Part shown: in pieces, positions 1-6,745 of the stretch | How positions within the stretch are numbered: position 1 is the stretch's first letter | Layout: every line of letters begins with the position of its first letter | Position numbers and translations under genes: made by a program | Notes under the pieces: model-generated | What the model was told of the DNA's origin: nothing | Seen by the model: the letters and a program-made list of their open reading frames with translations, nothing else | The model's database searches: none | NCBI GenBank assembly: GCA_009777135.1 | Contig: WRMM01000104.1 | Span: 1-6,828 of the forward strand | Reading direction: 5' to 3' | DNA from: Candidatus Fibrimonadales bacterium | GTDB lineage: Bacteria > Fibrobacterota > Fibrobacteria > Fibrobacterales > Fibrobacteraceae | Length of the DNA stretch: 6,828 bases

Positions 1-563
1 CGTGTTGCAATGGCTTCTTCTGCAGGGAATTTCCAGCGAAGAGCATCCTGATTTTCGTTGGAAATGAGTTTTGCGCCCTGCGGCAAAACCAGAACATATT
101 CCCAGTAGGCAGAATCGCTGCCGGATATTTGTTCCAAAGCAAAGGGCGAAATGCTTTCTTCTGGCACAATAGCGCCGTCTTCGCCTTCTGCATTGTAATT
201 TATAATGCGTTCAAAAGAATATCCGTTTTCCAGGCTATCTATTTTTTTCAAGGAAATATTTCCTATAAAATCTTTCTCAAATTTTTTGTCGCCTTGCCAA
301 GAGAGCAGGTTTTCAAAAGTCAGTCTAAAATTTAGCGAATAAAGCGAATCTTTTTGCAAAAGCCATGCGGAATCCAATTTAAGCCCTTCAATGGACTCGT
401 AGTTGCTTTTTATGTTCTCTATAAAAGTTGAGTCAGGCTCGCAGGGATAAATGCTAGCAAGAAACGTTGCGCTGCCATCGTTTTGCAAAACAATGGTGTC
501 GGAATATTCATCTATGCAAGCTGCAAGGCACAAAGCGAAGAGCGCTAAAAAGAGAGATTTCAT
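1..563 (-). CDS. Partial lipoprotein of unknown function (N-terminal 187 residues, runs off left edge)
   Basis: I read an open frame from an ATG at 563 down to base 1 with no stop; the C-terminus lies outside the window. The product starts with MKSLFLALFALCLAAC, a textbook type II signal peptide: Lys2, a hydrophobic core, and a lipobox LAAC with the lipidated cysteine at residue 16. It is therefore predicted to be exported and lipid-anchored. The mature part begins with an Asp/Glu-rich stretch, then VLQNDGSATF and a strand-like SLYSLNFRLTFENL. This pattern (strand, DGS turn, strand) recalls LppM/DUF3153-type lipoproteins, but I cannot confirm the family. Its ATG overlaps the stop of the upstream FnIII/FGE lipoprotein gene as ATGA, so the two are probably translationally coupled and co-transcribed. 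No Shine-Dalgarno site is visible, which fits coupling. The gene and export class are well supported; the function is unknown. Confidence 0.85.
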   Translation of the reverse strand, partial: MKSLFLALFALCLAACIDEYSDTIVLQNDGSATFLASIYPCEPDSTFIENIKSNYESIEGLKLDSAWLLQKDSLYSLNFRLTFENLLSWQGDKKFEKDFIGNISLKKIDSLENGYSFERIINYNAEGEDGAIVPEESISPFALEQISGSDSAYWEYVLVLPQGAKLISNENQDALRWKFPAEEAIAT

Positions 564-2806
564 GGCGATAATATAGAAAAATTGCCCGTGCAGCACCTAA
601 ACCCTACAGTTGGGTCAAGGAAGAAGTTTGAGGCGTTTATGCTTTCTGTTCCTAAAATCAAAACTTGCCATTTTTCTTTTGGCTCGTAGTTCAAACCCTG
701 CCAAAGCACATTGAGCCACGCATCACCGCCTCGCCTGCGGTATTCCTTTTGGTCTACATAATCAATTCCAAGCTGTGCGGCACTTAAACTTTTTAAGTTA
801 TAAACCAAAAGAGTATCTTTAAAGAAAGATGGTGTCAGAGAATCAAAGATAGTTCTAAGCGTGTCTTTTGTCAGCAGAGTGTCTATGCGTGATCCGCTTT
901 TGTATAAATAAACAGTTTCGGTGGTATATCTTGGTCTTATGCGCGTTGGTGTAAAGCGATTTCTGCATTGCGCTAGCTCTGTTCTTGAAGCTCCTTGGAA
1001 AACTGCGTGGCTGGTTCCTTTTAACAACGGTACTTCTTTGCCGTCTTCTCCTATGCTTATTACCCATTCTTGCAAATGCCCGGGCAAATCTCTAATGCCG
1101 TCTTGGCTGGCGCAAATTTTATTTCTTTTATCAACATTGTTTGCGGAGAGCGGATCTGCAGTACCAACGCCGCAATACTGGAACAAAAATTCATTCGGAG
1201 AAAAAATCCCGTTTTCATCTTTTTCTTCTATAATTCCGTAATCGGAACCGCCGCTATTGCAGGCTGCATTCCATTCTTCTTCGGTACAGAGATTAAAACT
1301 TAAAGCTTCGCAAGCTTTTTTCGCTTCAATATAAAGAATATTTCTTTTAAAATTATTTCCCTCGGCATGTTGCAATTTTTCCATGCAAAAAACTTTGTTG
1401 CAAATATTATCTTCCGATCTTTCCATGCATACAGGAGAAAAATTTTCAGGGCAATTGGTTTTTCCAAGTTCGCCTCTTGAAACATTGATGGTTTCTATCC
1501 AAGCGACTGAATAATGCCCAGAACTGTCAATTGCCCGTATGCGTAGGGTGATAGTTTCGCCTGGCAAAATCCAGCGCAGAGTATCGTTTACAAATTCTCC
1601 GCTAGGGTCTTCTGCCATTGCGCCATTTTCCAAACGAAATCTGTTTAAATCGGTTTTAATAGCAGAAATTCTTGGAGGAATGGGTTGCCAAACACCATTG
1701 TTTAATTGTTCAATTGAATAGCCTCTCACTTCTCTGTAGCCTCCGTTTGGAAGAGGGTCAAGACTGCGAGGCCAAAATAAAATCAAACGATTTGAGTCAA
1801 GGCTATAGAGTCCGTCTTCAGGGTCTGTGTAAGACCAAAATTCGTTTGCTATGGTCGGCGGTATTGCATCGGTTGTTCTTATGTTTCTGCTTTCTTCGGC
1901 TGAAGAATTCCCTGAACTGTCATAAGCGACCATGGTTACGTTATATGTATGTTCTGGTCTTAGTCCAGTAATTACCATTCTCCATTCATTTTCCAACATA
2001 TTATCGTTAGCAAAGCCTTTTCCATCAATTATGGCAAATCTTAAAACCCTTGGGTCATTATTGCTCACACTTACTAGTTTAACTTCGCGCCCGTCTTTAT
2101 TGAAAATTTGAAACCGCCTAAAATTAATGGAGCTTATGGGATTTTCAGCTACGCTAGTATATAATGATATATACCTTATATCCTCTGTTGAAGGTGTTGT
2201 TTCTGCCTTTATGGTAACATTATATCCGGCTATAGGGCCATCCATCAAATCAGGAAAATAAAAGTCTCTTTGATCTACGGGACGAATCCAGTCTATCCAG
2301 ATTGCATTTGCAGACGCTGAGTCTCGAAAAGATACTATTGCAGGCGGAACATCATCACCAAAATGAGCATACAGATGCTGAACAACGCCTTGGTCATTGC
2401 TCGAGTATTTTGCCCAGATAGCAATGTGCACACTGTCTCTTTCTAAATATTCGCTTATTAAATTTGTTAAATCCAAAGAATCCCCATCCCCTCTGTCATT
2501 GTAAGGAATGATTTTCAATGCTTGGTCCATTTGCGTTTGCGATATTTTTTGAGTTGAATCATTCACAATGTTTGTGTCTAGCCACACATAAAAGCTTTCC
2601 AAATCTTTTTTTTCAATAGGGTGCTGCCACCGTAGAAGGTAGCAGTTGGCCCCGGGCGCAAAAGTCCCATCTGCGCACCGCTTGACAATAGTTACATCCA
2701 AAACCGTCCTTTCAAAGGGAAAAGTAGGGTTTCTGTTATTATCCGAGCACGCGCAGAATAGCATGAATAGAAAGGAGAAAAACAGAAATATAGCCTTGAA
2801 GCGCAT
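560..2806 (-). CDS. Large exported lipoprotein: fibronectin-III-like segments plus C-terminal FGE-sulfatase/SUMF1-type domain
   Basis: A 748-residue product. I chose the ATG at 2806 because it gives MRFKAIFLFFSFLFMLF followed by CAC-SDNN: a basic n-region, a hydrophobic core and a probable lipidated Cys20. The lipobox (FCAC) is imperfect. A longer reading from TTG at 2851 would bury this signal. Residues about 34-445 look like three FnIII-type beta-sandwich segments (near 34-145, 152-312 and 314-445), with recurring hallmarks such as LRW, GLRPEHTYNV, AYDSSGN, VRGYSIE and RIRAIDSSGHYS. Residues about 451-741 resemble the formylglycine-generating-enzyme-like (SUMF1/EgtB/PvdO) fold: VFCMEK, KKACEAL, LCTEEEWNAAC, DLPGHLQEWV, LLKG and VGFRCC near the end. 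This domain holds 12 cysteines, suggesting disulfides outside the cytoplasm. About 100 residues appear inserted before GFRCC. The role is unknown; structural or ligand-binding duty is as likely as catalysis. It is the first visible gene of a leftward operon. Confidence 0.88.
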   Translation of the reverse strand: MRFKAIFLFFSFLFMLFCACSDNNRNPTFPFERTVLDVTIVKRCADGTFAPGANCYLLRWQHPIEKKDLESFYVWLDTNIVNDSTQKISQTQMDQALKIIPYNDRGDGDSLDLTNLISEYLERDSVHIAIWAKYSSNDQGVVQHLYAHFGDDVPPAIVSFRDSASANAIWIDWIRPVDQRDFYFPDLMDGPIAGYNVTIKAETTPSTEDIRYISLYTSVAENPISSINFRRFQIFNKDGREVKLVSVSNNDPRVLRFAIIDGKGFANDNMLENEWRMVITGLRPEHTYNVTMVAYDSSGNSSAEESRNIRTTDAIPPTIANEFWSYTDPEDGLYSLDSNRLILFWPRSLDPLPNGGYREVRGYSIEQLNNGVWQPIPPRISAIKTDLNRFRLENGAMAEDPSGEFVNDTLRWILPGETITLRIRAIDSSGHYSVAWIETINVSRGELGKTNCPENFSPVCMERSEDNICNKVFCMEKLQHAEGNNFKRNILYIEAKKACEALSFNLCTEEEWNAACNSGGSDYGIIEEKDENGIFSPNEFLFQYCGVGTADPLSANNVDKRNKICASQDGIRDLPGHLQEWVISIGEDGKEVPLLKGTSHAVFQGASRTELAQCRNRFTPTRIRPRYTTETVYLYKSGSRIDTLLTKDTLRTIFDSLTPSFFKDTLLVYNLKSLSAAQLGIDYVDQKEYRRRGGDAWLNVLWQGLNYEPKEKWQVLILGTESINASNFFLDPTVGFRCCTGNFSILSP

Positions 2807-2822
2807 AAGGATATAAGATAGA

Positions 2823-2842
2823 AAATCAGTAATCTCTGATTT
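2823..2842. promoter_or_regulatory. Perfect 7-6-7 inverted repeat, operator-like
   Basis: The sequence reads AAATCAG, six spacer bases, then CTGATTT, so the two 7-base arms are exact reverse complements. It lies between the divergent genes, 17 bp upstream of the lipoprotein ATG and just upstream of the -35-like hexamer facing sppA. That is where a dimeric repressor or activator would bind. In a leftward transcript starting further upstream it could instead form a small 5'-UTR hairpin. The repeat is seen directly; the regulatory role is inferred. Confidence 0.5.
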
Positions 2843-2845
2843 AAC

Positions 2846-2874
2846 TTGCAATAGCTAGAGCTAGTTTTTATAAA
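2846..2874 (+). promoter_or_regulatory. Sigma70-like promoter candidate facing sppA
   Basis: TTGCAA (2846-2851) and TATAAA (2869-2874) are separated by exactly 17 bp, the standard spacing of a housekeeping-sigma promoter, in the only intergenic gap of the window. The expected transcription start is near 2880-2882. That falls on or just past the GTG at 2879 and would favour translation from the ATG at 2909. Both hexamers sit in dyad-symmetric sequence (TTGCAA is its own reverse complement), so leftward use of the same elements is possible. Confidence 0.5.
2852..2863. repeat. Short dyad TAGCT-AG-AGCTA between the -35 and -10 elements
   Basis: Two 5-base arms, TAGCT and AGCTA, flank a 2-base centre. 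The dyad occupies the first 12 bases of the 17-bp spacer of the sppA promoter candidate. A protein bound here would block polymerase. It is short enough to occur by chance, so this is only a possible second operator. Confidence 0.3.
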
Positions 2875-2876
2875 AA
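2865..2876. repeat. 12-bp perfect palindrome TTTTTATAAAAA over the -10 region
   Basis: The sequence equals its own reverse complement and contains a TATAAA hexamer on each strand, so it could serve as a -10 element in both directions. The rightward reading has a good -35 partner (TTGCAA at 17 bp). For the leftward reading I see only a poor -35 at the expected distance, inside the start of sppA. Confidence 0.35.
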
Positions 2877-2878
2877 GC

Positions 2879-5242
2879 GTGCCAATCAGCATTTCTATTT
2901 TACTCCCAATGCCACTCCTTTTAATAATCCTGTTCGCAGCGTCCGTTTTTGCCTCTGTTTCTGGTGAAAGCCGCTTTGCCTCGCTTTCGCAGGGCGCAGG
3001 TATGCAAGGGAATCCTGCGGCGTTAAGCGCTTATGGAGGCTCGGGCACAATTTTTGGCTATGAAAAAAACAAAGAAGATATCAGCGGAATGAATAATTTT
3101 CTGTTCGGATTCTGGGGAGCGAATTATGGAATGGCATTTGACTGGACAAATGGGAAAAACGGCTATGACAGAAGCGAATGGTCTATTGTAAAAAGCGAAT
3201 TCAACTCAAGCCGTTCATTCTTTTTAGGCAACAGGCTTTCGGCAATCAGAATTTCAGAAGAAAACGGAACTGCTTTTTCTTGGTCGCCGGGTTTCATTTG
3301 GCGCCCCGCTTCTTTTGCTTCGCTAGGTTTTTGGAGCGAACAATTTGTTCAATATGGTTTTTACCAAAATAGAATGCAAAATATAGGGCTTTCGCTGCGA
3401 CCCTTTGGCGGAATAACAACAACTTGGAATCTAGGAGTGAAAAATTATGAGCAGCTGAAACGCCCCTCGCAGGCAGAGCAAAATTTTTTGCTTGAACTAG
3501 AGGCTTTTGACTGGACGCTGGGTTTAGAATTTCCTTTCCGTCTTTCGTTTTCCACCACGTTTGGCTCATATATGAATAGTTCCGTTGCCTTTGTTTCAGA
3601 GGATTTTAACTCAGACTTAAATTTCAAAAAGTTTAATATGATATTGCATTCAAATTTGAATCGGAGCGCATTGGAAAATACTGGCATGGTTCGCATTATT
3701 CTTGGAAACATAAATGAAAAAAACAGCGGATGGAGCCTGCTTGGGCGGCAAGTAGATGATTTGGAAACTTTGCAAAATACCTTTGCATTGCTCGAAAAAT
3801 CAAGCGCAAGGGCAATAGTTTTTGATTTTTCTCATTATGGCGGCGGGCTTAGCATTTCACAAGAAATTCGCAGAGGAATTTATTCCCTGAGAAGCAAAGG
3901 CAAAAAAGTTGCCGCCTACACAAACAGCTACCGCCCTGCCGTTGTATATGCAGCTTCCGCAGCAGATAAAATAATTTTGCAACCATCGGCATTCGTTAAT
4001 TTCAAGGGGCTTTCTAGCGAGGTTTTATATTACAAGGGTTTATTTGACTGGGCTGGAATAAAATTTGAAATGATAAGGCATGGCGATTATAAATCAGCAA
4101 TGGAGCATTACGCTTTAGATTCCATGAGCAGCGAGGCTAGGGAAAATTTGCAGGCTGTTTTGAATGGATGGTGGAATATAGTGAGAGATACGGTGGCTGC
4201 ATCCAGAAAGCTTTCGCCGGAATTTTTAGACAGCATTGCAAACAATCCAAAACTTACCGCAGGCTCTGCAAAAAACAACGGCTTGGCAGATACAATTCTC
4301 TACTTGGAAGATGTTCCAAAATATGTTTCCAAAGTTTTGCTGGGAGTGGAAAATAAAAATGCGTATTTGAATAACTGGTATTTGAGCAGCGAAAAACTGT
4401 ATTCAAATTCTTGGCAGCCAAGAACGAAAATCGCTGTGCTGAATATTGACGGCATGATAGTTAGCGGATATGGCTCAAATGACCCATTGTTTGGAAAAAG
4501 CGTTGCAGGAGTTGCCGATTTAATAGCTATAATAAATGAAATTGGATATTCAGGAAAATACAAAGCCTTGATTTTGCGCATAAATTCACCAGGCGGTTCG
4601 GCAGTAGCCTCAGACGAGCTTTGGCATTCTCTTAAAACGCTGAGAGAGAGCGGGATGCCAATTATAGCAAGCATTGGCGACATGGCAGCCAGCGGAGCGT
4701 ATTACACAGCATGCGCTGCAGACAAAATTGTAGCAGAGGCAGGCAGCGTTGTTGGGAGCATAGGAATTTACGGCGGCAAACCAGATTTCAGCGGACTGCT
4801 TTCAAAACTGAAAATAAAAACCGAAGTTGTAAAAACGCATGAAAGCGCAAATTCCGAAAGCGTATTTGGCGGATTTTCGGAGCAAGACAGCCTTGCTCTT
4901 CAAGAATATATGGATGATTTTTATTCACGCTTTTCTGGCGTTGTGGCAGAAAGCAGAAAACTTGGCGAAGAGCAAATGGAGCTGCTGGGAGGCGGCAAAA
5001 TATTCATAGGAATGGACGCAATCAGCAATGGCTTGGTGGATGAAGTGGGTGGTTTTGAGCGAGCCGTTGAAGCAGCAAAAGAAAAAGCTGGTTTAAGAAA
5101 AAGCGCTAGAGTAGAAATTGAGCACATAAACAATTACGGCTACTCATTCCTAGGCAGAATTTCTGCCATGGCAAAAGGAGAAAAGCAAGTGTATCCATGG
5201 ATAGAAGCGTTGGAGAAAACATGGGTGTGGGCTATATATTAA
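2879..5242 (+). CDS. sppA: SppA-type S49 signal peptide peptidase with N-terminal barrel-like extension
   Basis: A 787-residue product from GTG 2879; an alternative start is ATG 2909 (777 residues), and neither has a clear ribosome site. A hydrophobic signal peptide without Lys or Arg ends near SVFA (residue 25). Residues about 30-265 carry a GNPAALS motif and alternating aromatic beta-strands, like outer-membrane PorV/UPF0164-type barrels. Residues about 270-740 are the tandem S49 repeats of long-form SppA. The predicted general base is Lys405 in GDYKSAMEHY, matching E. coli Lys209. The predicted nucleophile is Ser574 in INSPGGSAVAS, matching E. coli Ser409, followed by SIGDMAASGAYYTA. The Ser/Lys dyad is therefore intact and the enzyme is probably active, cutting leftover signal peptides or other membrane and periplasmic peptides. 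Typical E. coli-type SppA is about 618 residues, so the excess is the front domain. It overlaps the downstream TonB-family gene by 22 nt. Confidence 0.93.
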   Translation: MPISISILLPMPLLLIILFAASVFASVSGESRFASLSQGAGMQGNPAALSAYGGSGTIFGYEKNKEDISGMNNFLFGFWGANYGMAFDWTNGKNGYDRSEWSIVKSEFNSSRSFFLGNRLSAIRISEENGTAFSWSPGFIWRPASFASLGFWSEQFVQYGFYQNRMQNIGLSLRPFGGITTTWNLGVKNYEQLKRPSQAEQNFLLELEAFDWTLGLEFPFRLSFSTTFGSYMNSSVAFVSEDFNSDLNFKKFNMILHSNLNRSALENTGMVRIILGNINEKNSGWSLLGRQVDDLETLQNTFALLEKSSARAIVFDFSHYGGGLSISQEIRRGIYSLRSKGKKVAAYTNSYRPAVVYAASAADKIILQPSAFVNFKGLSSEVLYYKGLFDWAGIKFEMIRHGDYKSAMEHYALDSMSSEARENLQAVLNGWWNIVRDTVAASRKLSPEFLDSIANNPKLTAGSAKNNGLADTILYLEDVPKYVSKVLLGVENKNAYLNNWYLSSEKLYSNSWQPRTKIAVLNIDGMIVSGYGSNDPLFGKSVAGVADLIAIINEIGYSGKYKALILRINSPGGSAVASDELWHSLKTLRESGMPIIASIGDMAASGAYYTACAADKIVAEAGSVVGSIGIYGGKPDFSGLLSKLKIKTEVVKTHESANSESVFGGFSEQDSLALQEYMDDFYSRFSGVVAESRKLGEEQMELLGGGKIFIGMDAISNGLVDEVGGFERAVEAAKEKAGLRKSARVEIEHINNYGYSFLGRISAMAKGEKQVYPWIEALEKTWVWAIY
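5212..5215 (+). promoter_or_regulatory. Shine-Dalgarno GGAG deciding the TonB-family start
   Basis: GGAG lies 5 nt before the ATG at 5221, inside the 3' end of sppA. The alternative in-frame ATG at 5197 has its nearest purine-rich run (AGGAG, 5176-5180) 16 nt away, which is too far. This is the clearest ribosome site in the window and supports a 213-residue product. Confidence 0.65.
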
Positions 5243-5862
5243 GAATAATTATAATAGTCTTGCTAGCTTTCATAATAAATGCAGCGTTTTTTTTGGCTGT
5301 TCCAATTCTGAATGCAGTGTTTTTTTCAAAAGAATATGCAGAAAGCGATAAAAATAAAATTACGCCACGCGAAGTTGAGGTTCTGGTTCAAGAGCCTAAA
5401 AAAGAAATTCAGCAAAGAGCAATCAGGGAAATCCAAAGGAGCAATCAGTTCAGGCCTAACCAGGCGCAAAGCAGTTTGAATAAAGGCATAAAAGGATTTT
5501 CAATGGATTTATCGCTTGCGGGCGCAGGAGAAAGCGGAGTTTCCATAGGCAGCGGCGGGATGGAAAATATAATTTACAATGCGGAAGATGTTGAAGTTGA
5601 GGCAAAATTATTAAGAGAAGTTCCAGCCGAATATCCAACGCAGGCAAAAAGACGCGGAGTTGCCGGCTTTGCAACCATTTACATGGTAATAGACAGAAAC
5701 GGAAATGTTTCAGAAGCCTTTGCAACCATTGTTGAGCCAGCAGGCTTTGGCTTTGAAACAGCGGCTTTAGCTGCAGTTCGGCAATACAAATTCTCTCCAG
5801 CTTTGGTAGGCGGAGTTCCCGTTCAGCAAAGATTCACAAAAGAATTCAGATTTGTGCCTTAG
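5221..5862 (+). CDS. TonB-family energy transducer protein
   Basis: A 213-residue product. The first 35 residues are one long hydrophobic segment (ILRIIIIVLLAFIINAAFFL onwards), predicted to anchor it in the inner membrane with the rest in the periplasm. A charged linker (about 37-85) lacks the long Pro-Lys/Pro-Glu repeats of enterobacterial TonB. It leads to a Gly-rich stretch (about 99-113) and then a TonB C-terminal domain (about 128-213). Family features there are EVPAEYPTQAKRRGVAG, a strand with IDRNGNV, the helix FETAALAAVRQYKFSPA, and GGVPVQQRFTKEFRF. By family it would couple inner-membrane proton-motive force to outer-membrane receptors through ExbB/ExbD, but neither gene is in view. 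The start overlaps sppA by 22 nt, so the pair is co-transcribed and probably coupled. Its last 17 nt overlap aguA tail to tail. Which receptor or process it serves is not shown. Confidence 0.9.
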   Translation: MGVGYILRIIIIVLLAFIINAAFFLAVPILNAVFFSKEYAESDKNKITPREVEVLVQEPKKEIQQRAIREIQRSNQFRPNQAQSSLNKGIKGFSMDLSLAGAGESGVSIGSGGMENIIYNAEDVEVEAKLLREVPAEYPTQAKRRGVAGFATIYMVIDRNGNVSEAFATIVEPAGFGFETAALAAVRQYKFSPALVGGVPVQQRFTKEFRFVP

Positions 5863-6745
5863 GTTCCTGCTTAGACAAGCAATGCAAGCTACCGCCTTCT
5901 TCAATGGGAACGGAGCAATCCATGCCTATAACTTCTCTGTCTGGAAACACTTTCTTAAAATATTCCAAAGCCAAGGAGTCTGCTTCGCAATTATATATTG
6001 GCACAATCAAACCGCCATTTGCAAAAATAAAATTCATATAAGAAGAAGCTGTTATCGGCGGCAAAGGCAGCGTATCTACTTTTGCGTTTTCGTAATGCTC
6101 GGCAAGCCAAACCTCAATTTCTTTTTTGCTCTGCTCAAACCCAGCAGCAATCACTACCCTATTCTCAGCAACAAAACGCGCCAAATTATCTATATGTCCG
6201 TCTGTGTGGTCGCCTTCCAAACCATCTGGCAAAATTTTAAGCGATTTAATGCCAAGTGATTTTTGCAAATCTTTCAGCAATTCATTTTTCTGCTTTTCGC
6301 AGTTTCGCTTTTCTCCAAAAAGACACGGAGCAGTTGTAATGCAAAGACCATCGCCGTTGAACTCCATTGCCCCGCCTTCTAAAATCCAATTGCGCTTTGC
6401 GCAGGGAACTCCAAGCTTTTCAGCAATTTTTTCTGGAACAGCGTTGTCTAAATCCCATGGCGGAAATTTTTCGCCCCAAGAATTGAACTCATAGCTCACT
6501 GCATTTAATTTGCCATTGCATTCAACAAAAAAAGGACCGTAGTCCCTAATCCAAACATCATTGTGCGGAATTTGCAAATCGTCTAAAATTTTCACAGGCT
6601 GAAAACGAGAAATAGTCTCTATGAGCTTGGAATAAAAAACATCTATTTTTTCCCTGCGAGGCGCCCAGTTCTCTTCATTTATCGGCAAAGCAAGCCATGT
6701 AGCCGCTTGCTCTTCCCACTCCGCCGGATAGCGGTTATTTTCCAT
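5846..6745 (-). CDS. aguA: Agmatine deiminase (agmatine iminohydrolase)
   Basis: A 299-residue member of the agmatine deiminase/peptidyl-arginine deiminase family. It hydrolyses agmatine to N-carbamoylputrescine and ammonia in the cytoplasm, a step in arginine-derived putrescine synthesis. Family motifs appear in order: PAEWEEQAATWLALP (8-21), NDVWIRDYGP (62-71), EGGAME with NGDG (123-133), GDHTDGHIDNLARF (178-191), NGGLIVPIY (243-251) and GGSLHCLSKQEP (284-295). His184 and the nucleophile Cys289 are both present. It is shorter than the usual 340-370 residues because internal loops are trimmed; both termini match the family ends. The ATG sits inside the end of aguB (11-nt overlap), with a weak GGA site 6 nt upstream. 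The aguB neighbour makes agmatine, rather than peptidyl-arginine, the likely substrate. Confidence 0.94.
   Translation of the reverse strand: MENNRYPAEWEEQAATWLALPINEENWAPRREKIDVFYSKLIETISRFQPVKILDDLQIPHNDVWIRDYGPFFVECNGKLNAVSYEFNSWGEKFPPWDLDNAVPEKIAEKLGVPCAKRNWILEGGAMEFNGDGLCITTAPCLFGEKRNCEKQKNELLKDLQKSLGIKSLKILPDGLEGDHTDGHIDNLARFVAENRVVIAAGFEQSKKEIEVWLAEHYENAKVDTLPLPPITASSYMNFIFANGGLIVPIYNCEADSLALEYFKKVFPDREVIGMDCSVPIEEGGSLHCLSKQEPKAQI

Noticed and set aside
129..335. Plus-strand open frame of 68 residues at the left end
   Set aside because: It is antisense to the partial lipoprotein, which has a clear signal peptide and lipobox; the plus-strand peptide resembles nothing.
921..1241. Plus-strand open frame of 106 residues inside the FnIII/FGE gene
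   Set aside because: It lies opposite conserved FGE motifs, has no recognisable domain, signal or ribosome site, and is a by-product of the real minus-strand frame.
2807..2851. Extension of the FnIII/FGE lipoprotein to a TTG start at 2851
   Set aside because: It would put 15 polar residues before an excellent lipoprotein signal peptide that starts at the ATG at 2806, and it would run through the 7-6-7 inverted repeat.
4300..4683. Minus-strand open frame of 127 residues inside sppA
   Set aside because: It is antisense to the S49 catalytic region, including the Ser574 block, whose conservation explains the sequence. It shows no family resemblance.
5197..5220. Longer TonB-family start at ATG 5197
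   Set aside because: There is no properly spaced ribosome site, whereas ATG 5221 has GGAG 5 nt upstream. The extra eight residues add nothing recognisable ahead of the membrane segment.
6126..6494. Plus-strand open frame of 122 residues inside aguA
   Set aside because: It is opposite the conserved EGG and DGHIDN blocks of agmatine deiminase and is a shadow frame.
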